Below, piece by piece: positions 7,541 through 15,094 of a DNA stretch of 42,019 nt. The stretch is taken from assembly GCA_018060185.1 (NCBI GenBank), contig JAGOWQ010000012.1:1-42019 (forward strand), written 5' to 3'. A program made the position numbers and the translations under genes. The stretch comes from Leptotrichiaceae bacterium. Lineage in GTDB: Bacteria > Fusobacteriota > Fusobacteriia > Fusobacteriales > Leptotrichiaceae. Positions within the stretch are counted from its first letter, which is position 1. Every line of letters starts with the position of its first letter. The notes beneath the pieces are model-generated. The model did not search any database, was not told the DNA's origin, and was given only the letters and a program-made list of their open reading frames with translations.

Positions 7541-7574
7541 TTTTTACTTCCTTTCTTTTTTTTAAAATTTGAGT

Positions 7575-7580
7575 TATAAT
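7575..7580 (+). promoter_or_regulatory. -10 box of the acyltransferase gene
   Basis: TATAAT at 7575-7580, about 31 bases before the start codon, with AAAGGAG close to the ATG. The -35 (about 7552-7557, TTTCTT) is weak. The 70-base gap separates divergent genes, so the acyltransferase must have its own promoter. Confidence 0.45.
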
Positions 7581-7610
7581 TAAATAAAAATATAAAGGAG
7601 TATAAACAAC

Positions 7611-8600
7611 ATGAAGAAGTATAATCAATTTGAAATTTTTAGGTTTATTGGAGCGTTTAGTGTTTTAGCATTTCATGAAAGTAGAGATACTTCATTTTTT
7701 AAAAAGTTACCTGTTATTTTACAAAATGGACCAATATGGGTTTATTTTTTCTTTTTACTATCAGGATTTTTACTATCGTATTCTTACAACAATAAAGAAC
7801 TAAATATTAAAAAGTTTTATTTAATAAGATTTTTTAAATTTTATCCTTTATATATTTTTTCATTATTATTACTTTTTAGATTAAGAACAAAAATGATATA
7901 TAATATTTTTTTAGTACAATCATGGATTTTCGGTAAAGCTTTGGATTATAATAGTTCTGCTTGGTATTTATCCGCTCTTTCATTTTTATTAATTTTATTT
8001 CCTTTTTTACTAAAATTTCAAAAAAAATATTCAAAACAATTTTTATATTTTGTAATAGTCGTAAATGTATACACTTATTATTCTTACTTTTCTTTTGTTA
8101 GATACTCTGACAATATTTTTATTCATCACTTGATTAACTATCTTCCTCTTTTTCACATTTCAACTTTTATTTTAGGTATGGAATTATTTAATCAAATAAA
8201 AAAATTTAAAGAAAAAAAATATTATTCTTTTTTTATAATTTTTTATTTTTTATTTTTAACATTATTCATTCAAAATAATAGTATTATTCCTTATATGTCA
8301 ATTTTAGTCTCTATTTCTTTTATTCCGTTAATTAGTTTATTATTTTTAGATAAAGGATTATTTAGTAAATTTTTAAGCAATAAAATTTTTGTATATCTTG
8401 GAAGCTTAAGCTTTCCCATTTACATTTTACATGTACCTATTGCTTCTTCATATAAAAAATATATTCATAAAATTGATAGTAACTTTCATTTTATGATAGT
8501 TTTTATAATAATTTTTATTATTTCAAATATAGCAAAATATTTCATTGAAAATAAATATTACAAATTTTTGTGTTCAAAATATTTAGGCAAGGCTGACTAG
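7611..8600 (+). CDS. acyltransferase-3 family membrane protein (OafA/Oac-like), lysogenic conversion
   Basis: 329 residues with about ten hydrophobic segments. The N-terminus fits the family: QFEIFRFIGAFSVLAFHESRD with the conserved membrane His22; later PIWVYFFFLLSGFLLSYSYNN and SAWYLSALSFLLILFPF, and the C-terminal YLGSLSFPIYILHVPI. These enzymes transfer acetyl or other acyl groups to surface sugars; phage-borne members (Oac, GtrABC neighbours) change the receptor and block superinfection. It is on the opposite strand from all nearby tail and lysis genes, with its own promoter, and converges on the tail gene at 8597 through a 22-bp palindrome. Substrate inferred. Confidence 0.8.
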   Translation: MKKYNQFEIFRFIGAFSVLAFHESRDTSFFKKLPVILQNGPIWVYFFFLLSGFLLSYSYNNKELNIKKFYLIRFFKFYPLYIFSLLLLFRLRTKMIYNIFLVQSWIFGKALDYNSSAWYLSALSFLLILFPFLLKFQKKYSKQFLYFVIVVNVYTYYSYFSFVRYSDNIFIHHLINYLPLFHISTFILGMELFNQIKKFKEKKYYSFFIIFYFLFLTLFIQNNSIIPYMSILVSISFIPLISLLFLDKGLFSKFLSNKIFVYLGSLSFPIYILHVPIASSYKKYIHKIDSNFHFMIVFIIIFIISNIAKYFIENKYYKFLCSKYLGKAD

Positions 8601-8609
8601 TCAGCCTTG
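8588..8609. terminator. perfect palindrome at convergent gene ends
   Basis: 22-bp perfect palindrome (CAAGGCTGACT / AGTCAGCCTTG). It contains both stop codons: TAG of the acyltransferase (8598-8600) and of the tail gene (8597-8599), and both proteins end in Lys-Ala-Asp. It can fold into a strong stem on either RNA and could terminate both transcripts, though no long T-run follows on either side. Confidence 0.6.
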
Positions 8610-9313
8610 TTCCATAATTTTTCAAATTCCTTTCTAACATCGAACGCTTTCAATTCTTCATTGCTAAGCGTCTCTATTTTATTAATCAAATCGCTTTCTA
8701 TTTTCATAGCTTTTGTTGTTTGAGAAGTCATGATGTTAGATAGCATTAGAATATCTTGTGCTGTTAAAGTAACATAAATATCATTTCTGTCTATATCTTT
8801 AAATTTCCACCTCTCAAAAGTCACTTGTTTTGTAAACATTAGCATTGTTACTATACTATTTAGATTATTTTTATCAAGTTCTCTATTCTTTTGTACATAT
8901 TTATCCTTAAATATAAATTCTTTTTCACTGTATTCTGTTTTCAAATTTGATAATTCTGCTTTTAGATACTCTATTTTTACTGCTCTATCAAACTCAATTT
9001 CTCCATTTTTAATAGTTTCATAGTCTTTCAACTCTACAAGTTTCCCACCCACAAAATAAAGATTCGGATTAACATCTACTTCTTGCCATTCTGTCTCTTC
9101 TACTACATCTCCTGACATTGTTGGCGCTATCATACTTACATCTTTATTTATACTTAATACTTTTAATGTATCTTTGCTATACATTATTTTCAGAGTTGCG
9201 TCTTTAAAATATTTTTGTTCATTATACCAATCTTTATTATCTTTATCAAAAATAGCATAATACTTAAATCCGTCCTCCATTAATTCTACTTTATCTACTA
9301 TAAATTTTTTCAT
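8597..9313 (-). CDS. tail-fibre-associated protein (DUF4376-like C-terminus)
   Basis: 238 residues directly after the tail fibre gene (22-base gap). N-terminal part begins MKKFIVDKVELMEDGFKYYA; a middle helical region (about 120-165) and a C-terminal helical part (TAQDILMLSNIMTSQTTKAMK onward, about 183-230) resembling the DUF4376 domain of proteins encoded after phage tail fibres. Position suggests fibre assembly or a fibre-tip partner. The last residues (WNKAD) are encoded by the palindrome shared with the converging acyltransferase. Confidence 0.6.
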   Translation of the reverse strand: MKKFIVDKVELMEDGFKYYAIFDKDNKDWYNEQKYFKDATLKIMYSKDTLKVLSINKDVSMIAPTMSGDVVEETEWQEVDVNPNLYFVGGKLVELKDYETIKNGEIEFDRAVKIEYLKAELSNLKTEYSEKEFIFKDKYVQKNRELDKNNLNSIVTMLMFTKQVTFERWKFKDIDRNDIYVTLTAQDILMLSNIMTSQTTKAMKIESDLINKIETLSNEELKAFDVRKEFEKLWNKAD

Positions 9314-9335
9314 TTATTATCTCCTTAATTAAATT

Positions 9336-10631
9336 CTATGCAAATGGAACATTATACCAGTTCCCACCTCTATTCACTTGCAATGCCCTCATTTGTATTA
9401 AATCTACAATGTTATCATTTGTATTTTGGACAACACCTGTAACTACATATCCATTCCTTTCAATTCCAACATTATGGTGATAAATTATACCCACTACATA
9501 TCCAGACATCCTTAAATCTCTAACATAGCTTCCAACAATTTGATTCACAGTAGTATTTAAATTATTAAAATCATGTTCATCAAGAATTCTATTCCAATTT
9601 CCACCATTTCTATTTGGTACTTTATAATAAGCTCTACTTCCATTTGTATGAAAAGCTCCCATAAATTGGTTATTATCTCCATTATACATTTCAAATGCAT
9701 CACTACCCCAAGTTACCCTTCCATTCGTTCTCACAAACCAATCAGTGTTATTTTGATTCCTAAATCCTTTTGAAAACGGAACATAAGGAGTTAAGTTGGG
9801 CTTTGGTGCGTATGTCGTTATCATACTCTTAATATTGCTGTTATTGGTCAATCCATATTCGTTTTCAGTAGCTGGCTTTATTATTTTTCTTAAAATTTTA
9901 ACAAGCCCTTTCACAGTCAATATTTTAGTATGATCCAGTATCTTTATTACTTTATCCCAATAGCTGTCACCATACACTGCTCCACTAGAATCTTCCCTTA
10001 GGAATTCTCTTTCTTCTCCATTCCCAACTTCAACAATATTTTTTATTTTTTCCGAATCAGTTTCTGCTTCTGATTCAGAATATATTTTGGCTATTCCGTG
10101 CTTCTCTTCTGTCGCATAATCAATATTTTTTACATAGTTATTTTTTATATTTTCTTTTTCAGAATTTAGCATGCTTACTGTTGCAGTAGCATTATTATCA
10201 ACTTCTATTTTTACATTAGTAGTATCAGAGATTATGAATACAAAATCAAAAGTTAAATTTGTAACTGTCTGACCTTGCTGTGATGCCATTACATCTCCAT
10301 TTTGTGCTACTAACACCGAAAATAAAATTTCATCATTGTTGCTATCTTTTGCGTATATTCCAATACCATTTACAGTATAAGAATTTATTAATCCCTCATT
10401 TGTAAATACAGAATGAACCGTAACTTTATTATTATTCCTTATAATATTACTTACATTTACAGACTGTTTAGGGTTATCTAGTTGTATAATTTTAGATACG
10501 TCTATAATATCAGTGTAGATAAAATCTGTAGTTTCAACTCTTGTAAATATTATTTGTGTATCTCTTGCTAAAGCTCTGCTTAACAACTCCTTGCCCTTTT
10601 GTGTCATCACTTTCCTTTTGAATGTTGCCAT
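9336..10631 (-). CDS. tail fibre protein (P2 gpH / DUF3751 N-terminus)
   Basis: 431 residues. The N-terminus (MATFKRKVMTQKGKELLSRA, then VETTDFIYTD... and VNGIGIYAKDSNNDEILFSV) matches the phage tail-collar fibre N-terminal domain that attaches fibres to the baseplate. Middle region (about 165-260) carries ATEEKHGIAKIYSESEAE, a short pyocin-knob-type repeat; the C-terminal 150 residues hold receptor-binding sequence rich in Asn, Gly and aromatic residues. It lies after gpI as in P2. This is the host-range determinant; the adjacent acyltransferase may modify its receptor. Confidence 0.8.
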   Translation of the reverse strand: MATFKRKVMTQKGKELLSRALARDTQIIFTRVETTDFIYTDIIDVSKIIQLDNPKQSVNVSNIIRNNNKVTVHSVFTNEGLINSYTVNGIGIYAKDSNNDEILFSVLVAQNGDVMASQQGQTVTNLTFDFVFIISDTTNVKIEVDNNATATVSMLNSEKENIKNNYVKNIDYATEEKHGIAKIYSESEAETDSEKIKNIVEVGNGEEREFLREDSSGAVYGDSYWDKVIKILDHTKILTVKGLVKILRKIIKPATENEYGLTNNSNIKSMITTYAPKPNLTPYVPFSKGFRNQNNTDWFVRTNGRVTWGSDAFEMYNGDNNQFMGAFHTNGSRAYYKVPNRNGGNWNRILDEHDFNNLNTTVNQIVGSYVRDLRMSGYVVGIIYHHNVGIERNGYVVTGVVQNTNDNIVDLIQMRALQVNRGGNWYNVPFA

Positions 10632-10632
10632 T

Positions 10633-11199
10633 TTATCCTCCTATTTCAATGATGTAATGATTATTTATAATAGTACCTATCCCAATGTAATTATCTAATC
10701 TATTCTCTCTTACAAATTCAACACTTTCCAGATGACTTCTTACGTTTTTTGTATTTTCTATAACATTTAGTATTTTTTTATAGATTTCATCTTTTTGTGT
10801 ATCTGAATATGTTTTTACTTTAAATTTTCCTGGGGTTCCATTATATTCAAACCACTCCTGAATTTCAGATGCTCCTAAAAATATGTCTATATTTTTCTTG
10901 ACTGCATGTACAGTCCCTTTTTTCATATGAGTTAAAAGACTGTCAAGTATCAGTATTCTTTTCTCTTCAACTGTTGTTGTCTCATCAAATCCTTCAACAT
11001 GATATTCCCATAGTAGAAAATCTATTTCTTTTGTGCCTAAATAATGTATTCTATCCAGGACATCAAATATTGTTTTTAATATTTCGTATTTTTTCTTTAA
11101 GGCATAATCAATTGACTGATAAATCCATTTAGTCGTGTTATCCGTAAGTGTACTTTTAGCTGCAACATCAGTTAAATTCAAATCATCAATTTTTATCAC
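10633..11199 (-). CDS. I: tail protein I (baseplate)
   Basis: 188 residues, similar in order and content to P2 gpI: a helical N-terminal half (LDRIHYLGTKEIDFLLWEYH; KRILILDSLLTHMKKGTVHAV) and a beta-rich tail (EWFEYNGTPGKFKVKTY). GTG at 11199 is chosen: it forms a GTGA overlap with the stop of gene J and follows GGGGGT; starting at 11241 would overlap J by 46 bases without a good ribosome site. gpI completes the baseplate and holds the fibres. Confidence 0.8.
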   Translation of the reverse strand: MIKIDDLNLTDVAAKSTLTDNTTKWIYQSIDYALKKKYEILKTIFDVLDRIHYLGTKEIDFLLWEYHVEGFDETTTVEEKRILILDSLLTHMKKGTVHAVKKNIDIFLGASEIQEWFEYNGTPGKFKVKTYSDTQKDEIYKKILNVIENTKNVRSHLESVEFVRENRLDNYIGIGTIINNHYIIEIGG

Positions 11200-12311
11200 A
11201 GATCTTCGACCCCCTGATAGTTGATATTTATCGAGTTGCAAACAGCTATCTCGTTAAATCCTAATTTTTTAAAATTTGGAGTGGTTATTACAACTCTTTT
11301 TACACCTATTATTTTTAGTCTCTTAATAAGTTCATCTGTATTTATATCTCTTCCAATTTTTAATTTCTGCCATTCAATATATTTATTTGTTTCTGTTATG
11401 GCTCTATCTTTGATAATATTTACAGTTGCTTCATCATCCTTGTCTATAAAATAACTAAAATCAAGCGAATAACTAATGACAGTCGGGTCCTTTATCGTCA
11501 CTTTATCAGTCAATGGTCTTACTTCCTCATTGCTCACTACAGATAAGATTCTGTCTTTTAATTCCTGTGTTGCAAACCCTATATCACTCCATACATAGAT
11601 ATCAACTTCACAAGGATTCGGACTTACTACCCTCACATCAATGATTGACTGGCTGGCTGTCTTTGTCCAAAATTCATATGCACCTACACTCCCTGCAGTT
11701 GTAAAGGATTCTGGTATTTCCCTTATCCTTTCTCTGTAACTTTCATCAGTTTCAACGTTATTCCCTCCGTTAGTTGCCGTTATGTTTTCTACTTTATTGT
11801 AATAAGGATATAAATCAACTATTGATTTAATCTGTCCAGGGGGTATTTCGTTTCCACTTTTCCCTGTTGTAGTACAGGTTGCAATACCGTCAACGTATAA
11901 ACTTCCTTTCAATATTTTAAGTTCTTCTTCTGTTTCAAAATACAGTTCATTATACTGTATTCTAGTTCCCTTAGTTATTACTATATCAGTTGCTTGAACT
12001 TCTGAAATATAAAATCTGAAAGTTGCTTGTGCTGATTGTTCTTTCAGCCTGTGCCCACGTCTCCCATAAATTTCTCCTCTCAAATCTAATCTTTCATTTC
12101 TGGCATATCTTAAATAATTTTGTTTAGCAACATCATTATAATTTTCTTCTCTTAATGCCATGACATATGCTACCGTTTCAAAAATTCTTGTTTCTGGACT
12201 TGATTCTGTTAAAGTTCTTCCGCTCAATTCCTGAAACTTGTCTATCATATTCTTCTTCATTTCCCAAGCATCAGAGTCTATTATTTCATAACCGTCATAA
12301 TTTTCACTCAC
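11196..12311 (-). CDS. J: baseplate wedge protein J
   Basis: 371 residues of the Baseplate_J/gp47 family: N-terminal MIDKFQELSGRTLTESSPETR, the YARNERLDLRGEIYGRRGHR region (about 85-105), then GSVGAYEFWTKTASQSIIDVRVV (about 207-229) that is typical of gpJ, and a C-terminal domain near KVTIKDPTVISYSLDFSYFID. Together with gpW it forms the wedge around the tail tube. Genes W, J and I overlap by 4 bases each, indicating one translationally coupled set. Confidence 0.9.
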   Translation of the reverse strand: MSENYDGYEIIDSDAWEMKKNMIDKFQELSGRTLTESSPETRIFETVAYVMALREENYNDVAKQNYLRYARNERLDLRGEIYGRRGHRLKEQSAQATFRFYISEVQATDIVITKGTRIQYNELYFETEEELKILKGSLYVDGIATCTTTGKSGNEIPPGQIKSIVDLYPYYNKVENITATNGGNNVETDESYRERIREIPESFTTAGSVGAYEFWTKTASQSIIDVRVVSPNPCEVDIYVWSDIGFATQELKDRILSVVSNEEVRPLTDKVTIKDPTVISYSLDFSYFIDKDDEATVNIIKDRAITETNKYIEWQKLKIGRDINTDELIKRLKIIGVKRVVITTPNFKKLGFNEIAVCNSININYQGVEDL

Positions 12312-12616
12312 TGTATCACCTCAATTCCAAGTATTATTTCAAAATCGTTATTGTATATGTCATTCATGTAAATCTGCGTACTCTTTAATATTGCTCTAGG
12401 TTCGTATTTTCTAAATGAGTGTAACAGTTGTGACATTATTCTATTTTCTACAACATTTATATTTTTATCTATTAAATCGCTATTAAAAGCAAAATCACGA
12501 TTTAACGGCTGTTCTTCCTTGCATACACGAAGTAACATCCCTACGTTAGTTACTACTTCTTCAATAACGTTTTTTGGAGCATAATTAATTTCCTGATTTG
12601 ACGTTACATATATCAT
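12308..12616 (-). CDS. W: baseplate protein W (gp25-like)
   Basis: 102 residues. GPW/gp25 family: EVVTNVGMLLRVCKEEQPLNRDFAF is the typical segment with the Pro and Asn-Arg-Asp/Glu-Phe pattern, followed by EPRAILKSTQIYMND. T4 gp25-like proteins start sheath assembly at the baseplate. The ATG overlaps the end of gene U by one base, and its own stop overlaps J. Confidence 0.85.
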   Translation of the reverse strand: MIYVTSNQEINYAPKNVIEEVVTNVGMLLRVCKEEQPLNRDFAFNSDLIDKNINVVENRIMSQLLHSFRKYEPRAILKSTQIYMNDIYNNDFEIILGIEVIQ

Positions 12617-13122
12617 TATCCGACTACTCCCTTCTGTTCCAATTCTACATCTGCAATTTCCTCAGTTGTCGTTTCCAGTTGCCTGATTTTCTTACTTTCC
12701 AATTGTTCATTATATAACTTAGGGTTTTCAATATATTCTTTAACTACAATACTCAAATCTATTAAATCAAAACTTCCTTTTCCCTTATTAAAATAACTAC
12801 TTGTTTCTGATATTTCTAATATTATAAATGGGAATTCTCCAAAGACTTGACCCCCAAAAACCAAGTTTGCATACTCACCCTTCTCCCACATATCTACTAT
12901 TTTTTTCTTCTCTTTTTCTATTTCAGTAGTTAAAGTAGAGTTTAAACTTATTGAAAAACTTAATTCTATTAATTCTCTTCCTTGATGTCTTATCATTCCT
13001 GGTCCATATATCGCTGAATGTTCTGATATTTTAGATTTATATGTCCTAGATATTTCATTATTGAGAGAGAATACTTTTTTATCTGATATTTCAAATATTA
13101 TTTCTCCAAAACTTCCGATCAT
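12616..13122 (-). CDS. U: tail protein U-like (P2 gpU)
   Basis: 168 residues. It begins MIGSFGEIIFEISDKKVFSL and contains GEYANLVFGGQVFGEFPFII, then LEISETSSYFNKGKGSFDLIDLS: the pattern of P2 gpU (F-E-L, G...G.w.I..i.E....f...G.p.....sL). gpU is a tail-completion/baseplate-hub partner. In P2 it lies between T and X; here it sits between V and W, a rearranged order. One-base overlaps with both neighbours. Confidence 0.7.
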   Translation of the reverse strand: MIGSFGEIIFEISDKKVFSLNNEISRTYKSKISEHSAIYGPGMIRHQGRELIELSFSISLNSTLTTEIEKEKKKIVDMWEKGEYANLVFGGQVFGEFPFIILEISETSSYFNKGKGSFDLIDLSIVVKEYIENPKLYNEQLESKKIRQLETTTEEIADVELEQKGVVG

Positions 13123-13592
13123 TATTCAGGAACCTCCGTCTTATCTCCACCTTTTGTAATTCCACTATGTATATGATTATTAAGATTAATACTACCCCCT
13201 GTTATTGTAGTTCCTAATACCGTTAAATCTCCATTTATTTTTGTATTTACATTAATTTCAACTTCTTTAATAGGATTTAAAGTCAAAACTCCGTTGCTAT
13301 AACTGTAAAACCCTCCATCATTAAATGTTCTTTTCACTTCATCTTCTTTTACAACTCCTCCTCTCATTGGACATCCAAGTACAATTCCTTGCTCTGGCAT
13401 TTCCGAAAAAAATAGACAGTAAACAGTTTGGCCAACTTTTAAAATATAATTATCAGAATGACTTTCAGAAAATGGAACCAATATATTTAACCAATCTGTA
13501 GTCTTGTTATCATCTCCGAGCAAAAGCACTCTAACTTTTCCAGTATTATAATCTATAGCACTTACTTCACCAGCTTTTAACATTCCTACCAT
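13122..13592 (-). CDS. V: baseplate spike protein V
   Basis: 156 residues of the gpV/gp45 membrane-piercing spike family: an OB-fold N-terminal part (about 5-80; MLKAGEVSAIDYNTGKVRVL ... VGQTVYCLFFSEMPEQGIVLG), then a beta-helix region and a C-terminal His-X-His (His140, His142 in NNHIHSG) that in P2 and phi92 spikes binds an iron ion at the tip. AAAGGAGG lies before the ATG. First gene of the V-U-W-J-I-fibre set, restarting after the antirepressor unit. Confidence 0.85.
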   Translation of the reverse strand: MVGMLKAGEVSAIDYNTGKVRVLLLGDDNKTTDWLNILVPFSESHSDNYILKVGQTVYCLFFSEMPEQGIVLGCPMRGGVVKEDEVKRTFNDGGFYSYSNGVLTLNPIKEVEINVNTKINGDLTVLGTTITGGSINLNNHIHSGITKGGDKTEVPE

Positions 13593-13618
13593 TATTTACT
13601 ACCTCCTTTCTATAAAAA

Positions 13619-13646
13619 AATCACAGTTAAATTAATAACTGTGATT
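13619..13646 (-). terminator. terminator after the antirepressor gene; twin of 5533-5560
   Basis: Perfect 11-bp stem (AATCACAGTTA / TAACTGTGATT), loop AATTAA, followed on the minus strand by a run of seven T. It isolates the antirepressor transcript from gene V. Differs at only 3 of 28 positions from the hairpin after the GNAT toxin. Confidence 0.8.
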
Positions 13647-13656
13647 AAAATTTTAT

Positions 13657-14406
13657 TTATGCTCCTCTTTTATTGAGTATATTTCTGAATTTATCTATTG
13701 CATGCTCAAAGTATCTAAAACTTTCTACTTGTTTATTATGTCCTTTTGCCTTATCAAATGCAAAATATCCATATTTATCTGTTTTGATATTGTACTCATT
13801 TGCGAGCCTACCCACCATATTTGAGGATATACCAAGGATATTTCCTATTTCTGTTGCTGTATATGTTTTCTGCTCTAATTTAGGTAATGGTAAAATATTT
13901 TCTCCTGCTAATGTATTTGCTGCATAAGTTTTTAATACTTCCTTAAATTTAGGATTATCCATTTGTAGTGCTAGCTTTGAAAATTCCTTTGACATTCTAG
14001 CTCTACTATTCCTATCCATTATCTCAAGTCTTTTCTTTTGTGATTCTGTTTGTTGAGACTTAACCGTATAGCTACCTATTTTTCGGATACTAGGTATAAC
14101 TTCGTCAAATACCCAACGTTCAAAAATTTCTGCTTGAGGTAAATTAGATTTTATTATTAATCTATATAAATTTCCCTCGTCAATATATTTTTTACTGACT
14201 ATTTGTTCTCCAAGCCCTGCATTTAATACCCCCTCGTGAATCACGAGCCCCTCTTTTTTGCAATGTCTTATTATTGCATCATGTGGATTAGAGTATCCTA
14301 AAATTTTTGCTATTTCTGTTGCTGGAAAATATTCTTTTCCATTTTCAATTAATATTTCAATTTCTCCAAATTTATCATTTTTAAATATTTGTAATTCATT
14401 TTTCAT
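13657..14406 (-). CDS. BRO-N/KilAC-type phage antirepressor
   Basis: 249 residues. N-terminal BRO domain (about 1-110): FPATEIAKILGYSNPHDAII, then LVIHEGVLNAGLGEQIVSKKYIDEGNLYRLI and AEIFERWVFDEVIPSIRKIG. C-terminal part (about 165-245) YTATEIGNILGISSNMVGRL ... YGYFAFDK is a KilAC/ANT-like helix-turn-helix. ATG 14406 has TGGAGG 8 bases upstream; the ATG at 14421 does not. Antirepressors bind or displace phage repressors to trigger induction. Its place inside the tail operon with its own terminator recalls the immI/ant region of P22, though order differs. Confidence 0.8.
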   Translation of the reverse strand: MKNELQIFKNDKFGEIEILIENGKEYFPATEIAKILGYSNPHDAIIRHCKKEGLVIHEGVLNAGLGEQIVSKKYIDEGNLYRLIIKSNLPQAEIFERWVFDEVIPSIRKIGSYTVKSQQTESQKKRLEIMDRNSRARMSKEFSKLALQMDNPKFKEVLKTYAANTLAGENILPLPKLEQKTYTATEIGNILGISSNMVGRLANEYNIKTDKYGYFAFDKAKGHNKQVESFRYFEHAIDKFRNILNKRGA

Positions 14407-14423
14407 ATCTTTATCCTCCATTA

Positions 14424-14657
14424 TTATAAATATTTTGCACTATTTTCTAAATCTAAGCCTAACGACTGAACTTTTTTACCTAAATTGTAATACTCTTCTC
14501 TTATTTCGCAAATTAATTCTGCAAGCATATTACTAAGCTTATAATCTTTTTCTAAATGTTTGAATAGAATTTCTATTTTATTTCCTATTTCATACTTTTC
14601 TAATTGTTCTTCTTTTAACTCTAACAATGCAAATTCTAAATCTGTTATTTTTTCCAT
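14424..14657 (-). CDS. small helical protein upstream of antirepressor
   Basis: 77 residues, almost wholly charged helix (LEFALLELKEEQLEKYEIGN; EILFKHLEKDYKLSNMLAEL), AGGAGG directly upstream of the ATG. Family unknown. It lies 17 bases before the antirepressor start and probably shares its mRNA. Its ribosome site is inside one of the 18-bp inverted repeats described below. Confidence 0.6.
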   Translation of the reverse strand: MEKITDLEFALLELKEEQLEKYEIGNKIEILFKHLEKDYKLSNMLAELICEIREEYYNLGKKVQSLGLDLENSAKYL

Positions 14658-14663
14658 ATTTCC

Positions 14664-14681
14664 TCCTAAAAATATTGATTT
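14664..14681 (+). repeat. inverted repeat, left arm of the AbrB cassette
   Basis: 18-base sequence TCCTAAAAATATTGATTT; its exact reverse complement is at 15023-15040. The pair encloses the AbrB-like gene in a 377-base unit. Confidence 0.6.
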
Positions 14682-14728
14682 TTTGAAGTTTATACAGTAT
14701 AATAGAGTTGGTTAGACGATATTATACC

Positions 14729-14764
14729 AAAAGACTTCTTTATCTTAGAGTAGAGAGGTCTTTT
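14729..14764. terminator. hairpin after the AbrB-like gene
   Basis: 10-bp stem with one mismatch (AAAAGACTTC / GAGGTCTTTT), 16-base loop, beginning two bases past the stop of the AbrB-like gene. Able to act as a weak terminator in either direction. Confidence 0.45.
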
Positions 14765-14765
14765 T

Positions 14766-14930
14766 CTATTTGATTTCTATTTTTTTATTTTCTTTATCAA
14801 ATAGTAATTCAACCTCTCTTTTTTCTTCTGTTACTTCCATCTCTCTAAGCCACGGTATAGGTATAGTTATTTTTGCACTTTTACCATTCCCTGCTCTATG
14901 GAAAATAACATTTGCTTTTCTTTTTTCCAT
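14766..14930 (-). CDS. AbrB/MazE-like small DNA-binding protein
   Basis: 54 residues. MEKRKANVIFHRAGNGKSAK then ITIPIPWLREMEVTEEKREVEL and a closing strand FDKENKKIEIK. The swapped-hairpin AbrB/SpoVT pattern (R.GnG.s..ItIP..wl..m.....v.l..d...I.i) is clear. Such proteins are transition-state regulators or antitoxins; no toxin follows, the next genes being a helical protein and an antirepressor. GAGAGGTAG lies ahead of the ATG. The promoter carries a perfect palindrome, pointing to self-control. Confidence 0.75.
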   Translation of the reverse strand: MEKRKANVIFHRAGNGKSAKITIPIPWLREMEVTEEKREVELLFDKENKKIEIK

Positions 14931-14950
14931 TTTTACTACCTCTCTTCTGT

Positions 14951-14980
14951 AAGATACTTATATTATATAATAAGTATCTT
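14951..14980. promoter_or_regulatory. operator palindrome of the AbrB-like gene
   Basis: Perfect inverted repeat AAGATACTTAT - 8 bases - ATAAGTATCTT. It covers the -10 box and part of the spacer of the promoter at 14962-14990, so a bound protein would block transcription. Confidence 0.7.
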
Positions 14981-14990
14981 ATGAAGTCAA
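14962..14990 (-). promoter_or_regulatory. promoter of the AbrB-like gene
   Basis: Minus strand: -35 TTGACT (14985-14990), 17-base spacer, -10 TATAAT (14962-14967), about 32 bases ahead of the ATG. Near-consensus, so the unit can be expressed in a lysogen while the tail genes are silent. Confidence 0.75.
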
Positions 14991-15022
14991 TAGTTTTTTT
15001 TCTTTTTTATACTATACACTCC

Positions 15023-15040
15023 AAATCAATATTTTTAGGA
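15023..15040 (-). repeat. inverted repeat, right arm of the AbrB cassette
   Basis: AAATCAATATTTTTAGGA, exact reverse complement of 14664-14681. Confidence 0.6.
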
Positions 15041-15043
15041 TTT

Positions 15044-15073
15044 TTCACAGTTATTATTTAATTGCCATTGTTC
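15044..15073 (-). repeat. cargo-boundary repeat, copy C
   Basis: Minus strand: GAACAATGGCAATTAAATAA then TAACTGTGA. Shorter and more diverged than copies A and B but with the same order: ACAAT, three variable bases, AATT, A-rich, TAATRACTGTG. It lies between the gpD C-terminal gene and the AbrB/antirepressor unit. Confidence 0.5.
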
Positions 15074-15094
15074 TATCTAAAACTAATTTTTATT

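Noticed and set aside
11199..11241. Longer start for tail protein I
   Set aside because: It would overlap gene J by 46 bases; GTG 11199 gives a GTGA overlap and a G-rich ribosome site.
14770..14952. Plus-strand 60-codon frame
   Set aside because: It is antisense to the AbrB-like gene, which has a promoter, ribosome site and recognisable fold.
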